Virus record (IMG/VR): IMGVR_UViG_3300025880_001127 | Coordinates: 1 to 64,000 of that record | DNA from: a virus | Reading direction: 5' to 3' (one strand) | Length of the DNA: 64,000 bases | Notes under the pieces: model-generated | The model's database searches: none | What the model was told of the DNA's origin: nothing | What the model saw: the letters and a program-made list of their open reading frames with translations, nothing else | Shown here: positions 31,046 through 39,710 of the stretch, one piece after another | How positions within the stretch are numbered: the first letter of the stretch is position 1 | Layout: every line of letters begins with the position of its first letter | Program-made: the position numbers and the translations under genes

Positions 31046-31741
31046 TTATTGTTCCTGATTAGGCTTTTGGGCAGCCAACCATTTTTGCGCACGCCGATCG
31101 TTAGGCGGCGTTGTTAAAAACTTTTGTACGTTTTTGAATACTTGATTAAAGTTCTGTTCACGAGCTGGGTTTTCTTGACCCCCGCTGTTATCAACTACAT
31201 GGAAATCAGCGGCGCCAAAAACTTGCTGAAACTGCATTAGATTTTGTTGAACTTGGTTCCACATTTTGGAAACCATTTCAGCTGGAATACTTCTAGCACG
31301 TTGCTTATTACGTTCTTGTGCTACTTCTTCACTTGTGTTTACATACACCATCATTGTTTCGTATCCCAATGACTTTAGCGCATTACTATCTTTTTGTACT
31401 TTAGCAACATCTTTGCCTGTACCATCAATAACAAGACCTAGACGACCATCTAAATATTGAGTACGTCTTTTCTGTGTAAGCTCTTTGGCTTTATCACGTA
31501 CTTCTTGACCTGCTTGACTACCAACAACTTCTGGATCTCCAAGATCCATATCTTGTTTCTGCGCCAAATATTCATAAATCTCATCACTATTAACAGATTT
31601 AAGGCCGCTAGATCCAAGCATCTTTCTAGCCACATAAGACTTTCCAGAACCTGGGCCACCGGCCATAAACACTGCTTTAAAAATATGAGGGTCGTTTGGA
31701 CCTTCTTCAAGTGGTTGATTTATTACTTCGTTAATTTTCAT
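31046..31741 (-). CDS. P-loop kinase, zeta-toxin/polynucleotide-kinase-like
   Basis: 231 aa. Walker A GGPGSGKSYVARK near residues 28-40, LVIDGTGKDVAKVQ as Walker-B-like segment, and VAQERNKQRARSIP as the lid, as in AAA_33/zeta-type kinases. The N terminus MKINEVINQPLEEG looks like a capsid-targeting peptide seen on other genes here. Possible substrate: nucleic acid 5' ends or UDP-sugars; undecided. Confidence 0.85.
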   Translation of the reverse strand: MKINEVINQPLEEGPNDPHIFKAVFMAGGPGSGKSYVARKMLGSSGLKSVNSDEIYEYLAQKQDMDLGDPEVVGSQAGQEVRDKAKELTQKRRTQYLDGRLGLVIDGTGKDVAKVQKDSNALKSLGYETMMVYVNTSEEVAQERNKQRARSIPAEMVSKMWNQVQQNLMQFQQVFGAADFHVVDNSGGQENPAREQNFNQVFKNVQKFLTTPPNDRRAQKWLAAQKPNQEQ

Positions 31742-31759
31742 ACATATATTTATGTATTT

Positions 31760-32254
31760 TCATTCCCAACGATAAAAAATATGCGCACCAATACGTCCTA
31801 CTAGCTGTAAGGATGACGCCCAATTAGGCTGTACATATGTAGCGTGGTAGTGTGTTGCGCCTTCTGTTAGTCCACGGTGCTTGCCGTTTTGAACTACGTT
31901 CCACGCAAGAGTTTGAGCATCTACCCAAAGATCTTGGTTTTGTGGGTTATCTGCTTTGCCGTCACAGTACCAACTAAATTGGCACTTGTTACGGCGCATG
32001 TTACCGTTATCATCTTGTAACCCCTGCTTGACTACTTCGCAGATTGTATCGGGATAACGTATATCGTTTACACGATTAAGAACTACATCAGCAACACCTG
32101 CTCTGTCTGCTAAATTACTTCCTCGTGCTTCGTAGTAGATGTTTAATGCCATACAGCGTACTTCAGGAAATTCTTCAATTAGCTTAAAGTCTGTTGCTGA
32201 TGATACTGGAGTAAATGCGAAAAACATCATAACTGCCATAATAAGTTTTTTCAT
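31760..32254 (-). CDS. Cell wall hydrolase (SleB-like), exported endolysin
   Basis: 164 aa. Signal peptide (1-20, VSSA-TD) then the Hydrolase_2 fold: MALNIYYEARGSNLADRAGVADVVLNRV with the catalytic Glu, CQFSWYCDGK and GATHYHA. Cleaves peptidoglycan, probably after Sec export. Likely the lysis enzyme; holin candidates lie at 33582-33812 and 47308-47604. Confidence 0.92.
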   Translation of the reverse strand: MKKLIMAVMMFFAFTPVSSATDFKLIEEFPEVRCMALNIYYEARGSNLADRAGVADVVLNRVNDIRYPDTICEVVKQGLQDDNGNMRRNKCQFSWYCDGKADNPQNQDLWVDAQTLAWNVVQNGKHRGLTEGATHYHATYVQPNWASSLQLVGRIGAHIFYRWE

Positions 32255-32278
32255 ACTCTTTGCCTCATGTATAAGAGT

Positions 32279-32503
32279 TTATATAATCTGTCCAAATTTA
32301 ATTTTCTGTCGGACAGTTCCTCGGTCATCGAGAAGTTTAACTTCGCCGTCTTTAATCTCACCTCGTTGTAGTAAGCCATGACGATCTTTAATTTTCTTTC
32401 TCATATGATTGATAGCTTCTTTTTTACTACCAAATAGTTCACATTCTTTTTTAACACTTCCGTGTCTGTTGTATTCAATTGTTTCAATTTCAAATGTAGC
32501 CAT
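32279..32503 (-). CDS. Hypothetical protein (74 aa)
   Basis: MATFEIETIEYN start chosen because AAGGAG lies 8 nt upstream; an ATG three codons earlier has no such site. Mixed alpha/beta, with a basic KKECELFGSKKEA segment. Not recognised. Confidence 0.75.
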   Translation of the reverse strand: MATFEIETIEYNRHGSVKKECELFGSKKEAINHMRKKIKDRHGLLQRGEIKDGEVKLLDDRGTVRQKIKFGQII

Positions 32504-32525
32504 AATAAACACTCCTTACTTAAAT

Positions 32526-32554
32526 AATATATAGATTAAAACTACAAATGTCAA
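32526..32554 (-). promoter_or_regulatory. Sigma70-like promoter
   Basis: TTGACA, 17 bp, TATATT on the minus strand, upstream of 32279-32503. Confidence 0.75.
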
Positions 32555-32561
32555 GCATTAA

Positions 32562-32816
32562 TTACCATTCCTTAAACATACCTGCGTCTTCATTATCATT
32601 AAAGCCTTTGGTATAGGCAGTAATTTCCAGTGGAGTCATGTCTTTCATTTCAACACGAGCACCTTTTTGTGTACCTTGAGGCCAGTAATGTGGATCAAAA
32701 GATCGTCCATAATAACTGTCAGCGCCACCACGATCATATGGCCCGCCGTGTACATCATCATATACGTTCTCAATTTTATTGAGTACATCAATTGGTAGTT
32801 GTGATTCAATAGTCAT
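32562..32816 (-). CDS. Hypothetical protein (84 aa)
   Basis: Acidic, aromatic-rich (DVHGGPYDRGGADSYYGRSFDPHYWPQG). No membrane segment. Coupled to the next gene by a shared base at 32816. Not recognised. Confidence 0.75.
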   Translation of the reverse strand: MTIESQLPIDVLNKIENVYDDVHGGPYDRGGADSYYGRSFDPHYWPQGTQKGARVEMKDMTPLEITAYTKGFNDNEDAGMFKEW

Positions 32817-33127
32817 TACGCAGCTTCCTTTTCTCTACAAATATTTTCAATGTGACGTTCAATAGCACTATCTTTCCAATTAGCAAAGTCTAAAGAACGG
32901 GCATAACTTTTACTGACATAATCAGCAGTAATATAGTACGCATCTTCTACAAGTTGAATACGGTTATATTCTTTAAGAGTACCTGAAGGAACACGATCAT
33001 TCCAATACTCAGTTTCAGTTGCCGCAGGAATCATACCCATCCAACAACCAGGTTGCTTTGAAAACTCTTCAGCTTCTTTGCGTTGAGCGTTGATATAGTC
33101 AACTAGTGCAGTTTCCATATTATACAT
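32816..33127 (-). CDS. Hypothetical protein (103 aa)
   Basis: MYNMETALVDYINAQRK; helical, soluble, with Trp-rich middle (PGCWMGMIPAATETEYW). Overlaps both neighbours by one base. Not recognised. Confidence 0.75.
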   Translation of the reverse strand: MYNMETALVDYINAQRKEAEEFSKQPGCWMGMIPAATETEYWNDRVPSGTLKEYNRIQLVEDAYYITADYVSKSYARSLDFANWKDSAIERHIENICREKEAA

Positions 33128-33456
33128 TATAAAACTTCTCCTGTAATTACGTTAACAACTTTAGTATCTGGACCAAATGCTGCTTGCGCCATCATACGCT
33201 CTTCGTTCTTTTGTTCTTCTGAACGGTTAGCTTGTGAAATCATGTACTCTTTTAAGAATGATGTCTGTTCAATCTTACGAGTGTTTTCAGAAATTTCAAC
33301 TTGAAAATCAGCAATCAAACCTAATGTTGCAAAGTCAGTTACCATATCAAGAAATGGAACACGGTCATTGGATACCCAACGAACTACATCTCCATCTAAA
33401 TATGCGTCAGCAAAGTTTTCAATAACTTTTTGTTCTGTGTAACCTGTAAGCATCAT
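33127..33456 (-). CDS. Hypothetical protein (109 aa)
   Basis: Start at MMLTGYTEQ, preceded by AAGGAA; the longer frame would begin upstream of the transcription start of the promoter at 33487-33515. Soluble, with a Gln/Glu-rich helix (ANRSEEQKNEERMM). Not recognised. First gene of a four-gene run reaching 32562. Confidence 0.78.
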   Translation of the reverse strand: MMLTGYTEQKVIENFADAYLDGDVVRWVSNDRVPFLDMVTDFATLGLIADFQVEISENTRKIEQTSFLKEYMISQANRSEEQKNEERMMAQAAFGPDTKVVNVITGEVL

Positions 33457-33486
33457 TTTTGTTTCCTTGTTTGTTATCATACTACG

Positions 33487-33515
33487 ACTATAGCACCAAA
33501 ACGTCTTGGTGTCAA
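33487..33515 (-). promoter_or_regulatory. Promoter with palindromic operator (cassette copy 2)
   Basis: TTGACA, 17 bp, TATAGT on the minus strand; spacer CCAAGACGTTTTGG, inside a longer palindrome CACCAAGACGTTTTGGTG. Nearly identical to 16063-16091. Confidence 0.85.
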
Positions 33516-33518
33516 GCA

Positions 33519-33546
33519 AAAACGCAGGAAAAGTTTCCTGCGTTTT
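33519..33546 (-). terminator. Strong terminator fused to downstream promoter
   Basis: 13-bp perfect stem AAAACGCAGGAAA / TTTCCTGCGTTTT with a 2-nt loop, then a short T-run and at once the next -35. Terminates 33582-33812. Confidence 0.88.
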
Positions 33547-33581
33547 CAATAGGTTATAATTTTTTTTAAATTAAATCCTGT

Positions 33582-33812
33582 CTATTTTCTATTCCAAATA
33601 GCATATAGTACCCAGATAGCAATCAAGCCCATTAGGCCTTCTGCGCTTAGTGTGCCTAGCATCGCTGATACGTTGCTTACTACACTTGTTTCTGGGAAGA
33701 ACGGAATCGCTCCTAATCCTAGTACTTCAACAACTAGCAGTAGTGCTACAATTGAAAGTCCCAAGTCTGTTAGGCCAGCAGCCCATCCTTTAATCTTTTT
33801 AAGAATATCCAT
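33582..33812 (-). CDS. Small membrane protein, holin candidate
   Basis: 76 aa with two TM helices (LGLSIVALLLVVEVLGLGAIPFF and GLMGLIAIWVLYAIW) and a basic N terminus. Size and topology suit a class II holin, but no family motif was seen. Own promoter and terminator. Confidence 0.75.
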   Translation of the reverse strand: MDILKKIKGWAAGLTDLGLSIVALLLVVEVLGLGAIPFFPETSVVSNVSAMLGTLSAEGLMGLIAIWVLYAIWNRK

Positions 33813-33878
33813 AGTTTATCTCCTTTTAGGTTTTACGGGTTATGTCTCCCGGTGTGTGAACAGTCACACAACTTCAAT

Positions 33879-33907
33879 ATATTAACATAAATGTTATAAG
33901 TTGTCAA
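33879..33907 (-). promoter_or_regulatory. Sigma70-like promoter
   Basis: TTGACA, 17 bp, TAATAT on the minus strand; the spacer end has AACATTTATGTT, an inverted repeat. Upstream of the holin candidate. Confidence 0.75.
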
Positions 33908-33914
33908 GAAGTTT

Positions 33915-34445
33915 TTAAGTATCTTCTAAATCAAGCCACTGATACCAGCTTGGATGTCGTACAGCAAAATCTAATTGCTTACGTTTGCGTACAAGTTCAT
34001 AGTATCCTGGTTGGTAAGGCTTATATAGCGGACGCCAATTTGGTCCTACTTTATCACTTTTACTCCAGTTACAAGGCTTACATGCGGTAATACAATTGAC
34101 CCAGGATGTCTTGCCGCCTTTTGATACAGGTCGGACATGGTCCATTGTAAGTTCACTTTTCAGATGTCTTTCGCCACAGTAGCCACACTCATATAAATCT
34201 CGCAAAAACAAATTATTTTTGCTAAATCGGGGCCTACGTGTTTTGTGCTTAAAATCTTTCAGCATAATAACTGCTGGCACTTTTGTTTCCCAACTGGGAG
34301 ATCGGACAATCCAATCGTCATACCAGTCAAGCACTGTGCATTTATCATGGTACATATACATTACTGCTTCTTTCCATTGTACCACACTTAATGGTAAGAA
34401 ACTAACAGGTTGTGCGTCTGCATTCAAAACCAGGGTATCGCTCAA
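33915..34445 (-). CDS. HNH endonuclease
   Basis: 176 aa. Zinc pairs CGYCG and CKPCN enclose the HNH core LTMDHVRPVSKGGKTSWVN. There is no NUMOD motif, so it differs from the homing enzyme at 5545. The N-terminal 90 residues match a common bacterial HNH family (VLNADAQPVSFLPLSVVQWKEAV). Perhaps restriction-like or packaging related. Confidence 0.88.
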   Translation of the reverse strand: MSDTLVLNADAQPVSFLPLSVVQWKEAVMYMYHDKCTVLDWYDDWIVRSPSWETKVPAVIMLKDFKHKTRRPRFSKNNLFLRDLYECGYCGERHLKSELTMDHVRPVSKGGKTSWVNCITACKPCNWSKSDKVGPNWRPLYKPYQPGYYELVRKRKQLDFAVRHPSWYQWLDLEDT

Positions 34446-34474
34446 GTTTTAGTCCACTTCTTTGTTTTATGTAT

Positions 34475-34705
34475 TTATTCTGGGTCTTGAGCTAAAATTT
34501 CAGTAAGCAACATATGTATTGCTTCATCTGTCCAATTGTGTTCCTGATGGAAATTACCAGTTACTGAAAACCAGTCACCGTATTCTTCTACATCATTTGG
34601 AACCAGTGGATCAAATCCGTCTTCAATCATTTGTTTACATTCTGCTCGATGCAATCCGCTTTTACGCACTGCTCTCTCTAGATTGAAGTTTATTACATTA
34701 CTCAT
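34475..34705 (-). CDS. Hypothetical protein (76 aa)
   Basis: MSNVINFNLERAVRKSGL; acidic C terminus. Shares one base with the upstream gene stop. Not recognised. Confidence 0.73.
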   Translation of the reverse strand: MSNVINFNLERAVRKSGLHRAECKQMIEDGFDPLVPNDVEEYGDWFSVTGNFHQEHNWTDEAIHMLLTEILAQDPE

Positions 34706-35010
34706 TAATCACACTCTGGAAATTTATATTCTACAATTTTACGAACTACTTTTACTTGTCCGTTAAGTTTGTTTGTTACATAGTGTTTTGGTTCATTTGC
34801 GCCGTATAAGAACAATGCTCTTTTCGCAAATCCAAATATTTCTCTTTTTGTGCTTGATAATACAGTTTCTCGTGGATCGTTATCTCCAATCTCATCGAGG
34901 TATCTTAATGCGTATAATGTTATGTCGTCTACCCCCAAGGGTACTTCGACCTTTGCCATAATTTTGCGCCCGTCTCCAGTATCTTTCGATCTCATTTTTT
35001 TGCCTTTCAT
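34705..35010 (-). CDS. Hypothetical protein (up to 101 aa)
   Basis: The start is uncertain: ATG at 35010, or codon 6 (MRSKDTG) or codon 18 (MAKVEVPLGVDD), of which the last best fits a folded domain. Not recognised. Follows promoter 35075-35103. Confidence 0.68.
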   Translation of the reverse strand: MKGKKMRSKDTGDGRKIMAKVEVPLGVDDITLYALRYLDEIGDNDPRETVLSSTKREIFGFAKRALFLYGANEPKHYVTNKLNGQVKVVRKIVEYKFPECD

Positions 35011-35074
35011 TTGCCTATAGTTAAGTTATAGTGTTTTGTGCCATGACGTCTTACCATAACCTATTACTTCACAT

Positions 35075-35103
35075 AATATACGGCAAAACGACTTATTTGT
35101 CAA
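35075..35103 (-). promoter_or_regulatory. Sigma70-like promoter with downstream palindrome
   Basis: TTGACA, 17 bp, TATATT on the minus strand. A GGTAAGACGTCATGG element at 35040-35054, just downstream of the start site, belongs to the AAGACGT family. Confidence 0.78.
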
Positions 35104-35122
35104 GTGTTTTCTTCAGTATTAT

Positions 35123-37675
35123 TTATAATTCAACGTATTCTAGTTTAACACTCCAGTTTACAGTGCTTGTGTCTCCACGTACTCTTATTGATAGTTGATT
35201 ATTAAAGATCGCTACAGTAGCGTTCCATCCTGCGTCAATCACAGTCCAATCACTATAATTAGTATCTGGACTTGTATAAGAACTTGGAGTGTTAGCAGAA
35301 ATATTATTAATTGCTTGGTATATAATTAAGTCATGTTCAACTTGATCACCAGTTGAGTATGCGGTAGTTGCGTTCCAAGGTGTTATAAATGCTTCTGCAT
35401 CTCCAGTATTACGCTGGTAGTCTATACGGCTAACTGCGCCAACAAAACTATCTGCATCATTAATATCTTGTACTACGCCTTGTATCTGCCAAGCTCGATT
35501 AGTTTGAGCTTGCCCAGCCAGTACATAAATCTTAAAGAACCAAGTTTTGTTAGTACCAGGGCTAAGTACCAATCCATTAAACAATGCTGGTGTTGATGTT
35601 ACATCAGTAGTTGTTAAGGTTGTATTTCCTACACCTGGTATAGTTAAATCAATATCATTAGCGTTTTCAGTAATCGTTACACTATTGTTGGACGATTTTA
35701 GTTTTCTGAATTGTAAATCATTTGTTACTCTTGATTTAAATATCTCTGCTCCAGTACCTAAATTACTAGCAGTTAGTGTATCACTAATAGTGATGTCACT
35801 AGTATTTTGTACAACACTAAGAGCACCACTAACATTAATTTTTCTGAATTCTTGTTCATTACTGACATTTTTTTGTTTGTATACTTCTACACCAGTACCT
35901 ATGTTAACAAAAATATTACTTTGAGCATTGATATCATCAATTGTTGCTATATCTCTCCAACTATTTGTACTAGCATAATATGCTTCTACTTCATTAGTTG
36001 TGTTGTTGTAGCGTAACATACCACTATTAGCTGGTGTTGATCGTTGAGTAGAGCTACCAACTGGTATAGTAATTGAACCTTGTCCTGGTATAATTGTGTT
36101 ATCAGCTAAACCAATAGTAGGATTGCCACCAGCGCCACTGCCATTAATAACTGTTATTTCATTATTAGTACCATTAATTGACCTTGCTATAGCAACTGCG
36201 CCATCTTTTGCTACAAATCCTGTACCAGACAATTCATTAACGTTTTTTCCAAATGCTGTAAATGTTACACTACTTTGTTGATAGTCTGACATTGTACCAA
36301 AGTTAAATGATGCTGTATCTAAACGGGCAAATATAGTTAAGATGTCTGTTCTTACTACTAAATCATTTGTATTTGTTTGTAGTGCTAACTGTGCAGCTTC
36401 ACTATTAACCAAATAAACATTAGCACCACCGCCGCTTTGTACTGAAATAGAACCACTTGCTACTGTTGGATTATCCGTAGCTGTATTTCCATCACTGGTA
36501 CTTAATCCGCCTGCCAAGTAGCCAGGACTGTTGGGTGCTGTAGGATCGCTACCTAAACTCTTATCATCTTCACGTTGTACTACCTGTGTAGTATAACCAA
36601 TAATTGTACCACAATAATCGTATACTGGTATTTGATTGTCTACATTACTTTGTGGATCATCTGCTTGATCTAATAATGTCAGGAAGTCATCATCAAACAA
36701 TAGTTTGAAAATGTTTTCGTATTCAATTGGATCTGATTCTTGTTGTGACAAGTTACTTGCGCTAATTGGTACAGATCCATTTGACCCACCAAGCGAAGTT
36801 CCTGGTCTATATGTAACTGGGTAACCAGCAAGTTTGTCATATAAACCTTTCATACTTGAAGCTAACCTAGCATTACTAGCAACACTTCCGTTTTGTGGGT
36901 TATGCATAACACCAACACCACTATTACAACTTGGGTCAGGAGTAGCAAATTGGCTTCCGCCTAAACTGTATGATCCATTAATATTATTTTCAAAGCTAAT
37001 TAAGTTTTTAATACCACCAGCAACACCTTCGATATCGTTACGTATACTATCAATTACACTTTGTCCAAGTGATCCAGCATTAATAGCATCAATATTATTA
37101 GCAATATTTCCTAGTATACCACCATTAAACACGTTACCGTTAAAGCCGCCTGTTCCTATACAAGCACACACTTGACCAGGTACAATGCTACCAATTTGAT
37201 CAATTAAATTTTTACCAGCACCAAGGAAACTGCCCATTGCTCGTTCTAACATATTTGGAATAGCGATTGGATCTACTGGTGCGCTACAAAAGTTAATCAT
37301 GTTAGCAACATTTTGTGCTTCTGCCAATACACCATTAAGACGTCCAAGTATACTATCTAACTTAGTGTGATCCATAAAGTCGTTCATTGCGCCATCTAAT
37401 TGTGATAACGCATCATATAGCTCGCCCTGTAATGCTGGAATACCCAGTAGCGCATTAATGTTTGCGCTCATACAAATCTGAATGTTTGGAAGTTTTATAC
37501 CATTGCCGCCTAGTACACCACATAACAGTTCACGTAATGTAAAACTATACTCTGCTTGTGCTACTGCTCGTAAGTTACTATTACCTAAAGCAGTGGTACC
37601 ACTTAAATGATGTTTAGTATCAAGATAGTCATTGGCATTTTGTAAGCCATTTTTAAAATCAGTAAAGTCTGCCAT
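35123..37675 (-). CDS. Large virion structural/tail fibre protein
   Basis: 850 aa. The N-terminal 250 residues are helical with several Cys; the middle has Ser/Thr/Gly/Asn-rich repeats (two copies of a block with TGxExxK then E/L-QFRKL/I) typical of fibre shafts. Near 785-815, ATTAYSTGDQVEHDLIIYQA and NTPSSY resemble a carbohydrate-binding (ChBD-like) module. Likely distal fibre or receptor-binding protein. Preceded by the PAAR gene. Confidence 0.82.
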   Translation of the reverse strand: MADFTDFKNGLQNANDYLDTKHHLSGTTALGNSNLRAVAQAEYSFTLRELLCGVLGGNGIKLPNIQICMSANINALLGIPALQGELYDALSQLDGAMNDFMDHTKLDSILGRLNGVLAEAQNVANMINFCSAPVDPIAIPNMLERAMGSFLGAGKNLIDQIGSIVPGQVCACIGTGGFNGNVFNGGILGNIANNIDAINAGSLGQSVIDSIRNDIEGVAGGIKNLISFENNINGSYSLGGSQFATPDPSCNSGVGVMHNPQNGSVASNARLASSMKGLYDKLAGYPVTYRPGTSLGGSNGSVPISASNLSQQESDPIEYENIFKLLFDDDFLTLLDQADDPQSNVDNQIPVYDYCGTIIGYTTQVVQREDDKSLGSDPTAPNSPGYLAGGLSTSDGNTATDNPTVASGSISVQSGGGANVYLVNSEAAQLALQTNTNDLVVRTDILTIFARLDTASFNFGTMSDYQQSSVTFTAFGKNVNELSGTGFVAKDGAVAIARSINGTNNEITVINGSGAGGNPTIGLADNTIIPGQGSITIPVGSSTQRSTPANSGMLRYNNTTNEVEAYYASTNSWRDIATIDDINAQSNIFVNIGTGVEVYKQKNVSNEQEFRKINVSGALSVVQNTSDITISDTLTASNLGTGAEIFKSRVTNDLQFRKLKSSNNSVTITENANDIDLTIPGVGNTTLTTTDVTSTPALFNGLVLSPGTNKTWFFKIYVLAGQAQTNRAWQIQGVVQDINDADSFVGAVSRIDYQRNTGDAEAFITPWNATTAYSTGDQVEHDLIIYQAINNISANTPSSYTSPDTNYSDWTVIDAGWNATVAIFNNQLSIRVRGDTSTVNWSVKLEYVEL

Positions 37676-37676
37676 G

Positions 37677-37976
37677 TTACCCTCCGGCTCTTACATCGCC
37701 GCTTGCGCTTGTCGCTGATGGTCCACAGTGTTCAGGACCATAACCTGGTCGTCCGCAATAGCTGTCTGCTGATGAGGGGTCATTTAAAATGATGATAGGT
37801 TTACCGCCAGCACGAGTTCTACCACTAGTCGCAGTAGCTTGAAGAACGCCCCCACCATGACTGTTGGGGTCGCCCTCTGTACTAATAAATTGTCCGTTTA
37901 CTCTGACATTATTAACTATAGCTCTAGTTGAGGCTCCACATAGTCTCTTGTCATTATTTCTGTGTACAAAGTTCAT
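37677..37976 (-). CDS. PAAR-motif spike tip protein
   Basis: 99 aa. Gly/His-rich loops, VNGQFISTEGDPNSHGGG and PGYGPEHCGPSATSASGDVRAGG, are PAAR-type; His and Cys may bind the metal at the tip. Caps the central spike of the contractile tail (compare T4 gp5.4). Confidence 0.8.
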   Translation of the reverse strand: MNFVHRNNDKRLCGASTRAIVNNVRVNGQFISTEGDPNSHGGGVLQATATSGRTRAGGKPIIILNDPSSADSYCGRPGYGPEHCGPSATSASGDVRAGG

Positions 37977-37987
37977 ACACGTATTTA

Positions 37988-38317
37988 TTAGATAAGCAGA
38001 CTACTTTCTGCCGCTGTTGCTGTCGTAATACCAGTTGTACTCTGCATATATCCGTCAGCTAAGTTCTTTTCAGTTTTTGTAATTGCTACAACTTGCGCTT
38101 TGCCAATAAACACTGGATCATTGCTTTTTGTATCAATACTCATAATCCAAGGAATAAGCATTGCTTTACCATCTTGTGGGTTAATTGTAAGCACTGTTGG
38201 CTTTACTACATTTAATGCGTTGTCGTCTTCTGAATCAAATCTAGCAACGACTTCTTCGCCAGTGCTACATTTAACAGTCATTACATCGCCTTTTTTAAAG
38301 TTTGAAATCTTTAACAT
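37988..38317 (-). CDS. Hypothetical protein, Sm-like candidate
   Basis: 109 aa. FKKGDVMTVKCSTGEEVVARFDSEDDNALNVVKP resembles the SH3/LSm-type strand order, but this is by eye only. Its start overlaps the glutaredoxin gene by 23 nt. Confidence 0.75.
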   Translation of the reverse strand: MLKISNFKKGDVMTVKCSTGEEVVARFDSEDDNALNVVKPTVLTINPQDGKAMLIPWIMSIDTKSNDPVFIGKAQVVAITKTEKNLADGYMQSTTGITTATAAESSLLI

Positions 38318-38573
38318 TTAGTTTTACTTCTCCAATAAGTTCACGTACAGTTTCGGGTTGTAATCTTACTAACGCCATACCGCCGCCTTCTACTAATAAT
38401 TTGCCATCATGATAAATTTGTGGCATTGTTCTGTGACCTTCTGTAATTAGAAACTCACGTGCTTCTGGAACAGACTCGACATTGATCTCCTCAAACTCGA
38501 ATCCGTTCTTTTTTAAATAATCCTTAGCCATGTCACAGTAACCGCATAAGTTTTTGCTGTATACTGTAATCAT
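38295..38573 (-). CDS. grx: Glutaredoxin
   Basis: 92 aa. Active site CGYC at about 9-12, cis-Pro in RTMPQIYHDGK and the GG motif VEGGGMALV. Re-reduces ribonucleotide reductase; placed next to nrdB. Overlaps nrdB by 4 nt. Confidence 0.93.
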   Translation of the reverse strand: MITVYSKNLCGYCDMAKDYLKKNGFEFEEINVESVPEAREFLITEGHRTMPQIYHDGKLLVEGGGMALVRLQPETVRELIGEVKLNVKDFKL

Positions 38574-39697
38574 AAACTAAATCCTTTAAATGTATCTTGG
38601 GTAACATCTTGCTTTGTGCCACCGTTAATATAACTTGTAATCTCTGTTTCCTGTGGTGCTACTTGTACATCTCCACCAGCGATCCATTTCTTTGTCCAAG
38701 GCAATGGGTTACTAGCTTGATTGTAAATTTTAGGAAGACCAGCATTGCCCATACGCTTCATGGCAATGTGTTCAATGTACTGACTTAGTAGCTCTTTGTT
38801 TAAGCCAAGCATACTACCGTCTTTAAACAAATAGTCCGCCCAGGCTTTTTCCTGATCTACAGCATCAGTAAACATCTTGATACATTCTTCTTCTGTTTCT
38901 CGAGCAATCTGTTCAAACACTGGATCGTCTTTCTTGAGTGTTTTAAGTAATAGCTGTGTTGATCCTAAATGTAGGTTCTCATCACGAGCAATAAACTTAA
39001 TAATCTTAGCATTGCCTTCCATCTTTTTAAGTTCAGCAAATGCCCAACTACATGCGAATGAAACGTAGAAGCGAACACCTTCAAGAATGTTAACACTCAT
39101 TAGTGCTAACCATAGTTTCTTTTTAAGTTCATACAGATCAACTACAACTTTTTTGCCATTAACTGTGTGTACGCCTTCACCTAGTAGATTGTAGTAACTA
39201 GCGCCTTCAATTAGATCGTCATAGTACTTGGAGATATCTCCAGCACATTCAATGATCTCTGGAATATCCATAAGTTGATCAAAGATAACGCTTGGGTCAT
39301 TATACACATTACGAATAATATGTGTGTAACTACGACTGTGGATTGTTTCACTAAATGTCCAGGTAATAATCCAGTTCTCTAGTTCTGGTAAACTTACAAT
39401 GCTACCAAACGATTCCACTGGTCCACGCCCTTGTACACTATCCAACAAGATCTGTCTTTTAAGATTACTTGTAAAGATATGTTGCTCATGGTCCGTCAAC
39501 TGTTTAAAGTCTTTCCCATCACGATATGTATCAACTTCTTCTGGACGCCAGAAGAATCCTAGTTGTTTGTCTGTAAACTTATCAAAGCTAGGATACTTCA
39601 TTGTATCGTAACGTTGAATTGTTACTCCTCCTGATGGATCAAGGAATGCCAAGTTATTTGTTTGGCTACCTTTGTTAGTTACGTCAAAAACACTCAT
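38570..39697 (-). CDS. nrdB: Ribonucleotide reductase class I beta subunit
   Basis: 375 aa. Di-iron ligands in WTFSETIHSRSYTHI and RDENLHLGSTQ, with another Glu in LLEGVRFYVSFACSWAF-like helix (ILEGVRF). The C-terminal tail is the expected alpha-binding region. Supplies the radical for dNTP synthesis. Confidence 0.96.
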   Translation of the reverse strand: MSVFDVTNKGSQTNNLAFLDPSGGVTIQRYDTMKYPSFDKFTDKQLGFFWRPEEVDTYRDGKDFKQLTDHEQHIFTSNLKRQILLDSVQGRGPVESFGSIVSLPELENWIITWTFSETIHSRSYTHIIRNVYNDPSVIFDQLMDIPEIIECAGDISKYYDDLIEGASYYNLLGEGVHTVNGKKVVVDLYELKKKLWLALMSVNILEGVRFYVSFACSWAFAELKKMEGNAKIIKFIARDENLHLGSTQLLLKTLKKDDPVFEQIARETEEECIKMFTDAVDQEKAWADYLFKDGSMLGLNKELLSQYIEHIAMKRMGNAGLPKIYNQASNPLPWTKKWIAGGDVQVAPQETEITSYINGGTKQDVTQDTFKGFSL

Positions 39698-39710
39698 TCA
39701 ATCTCTCTCT

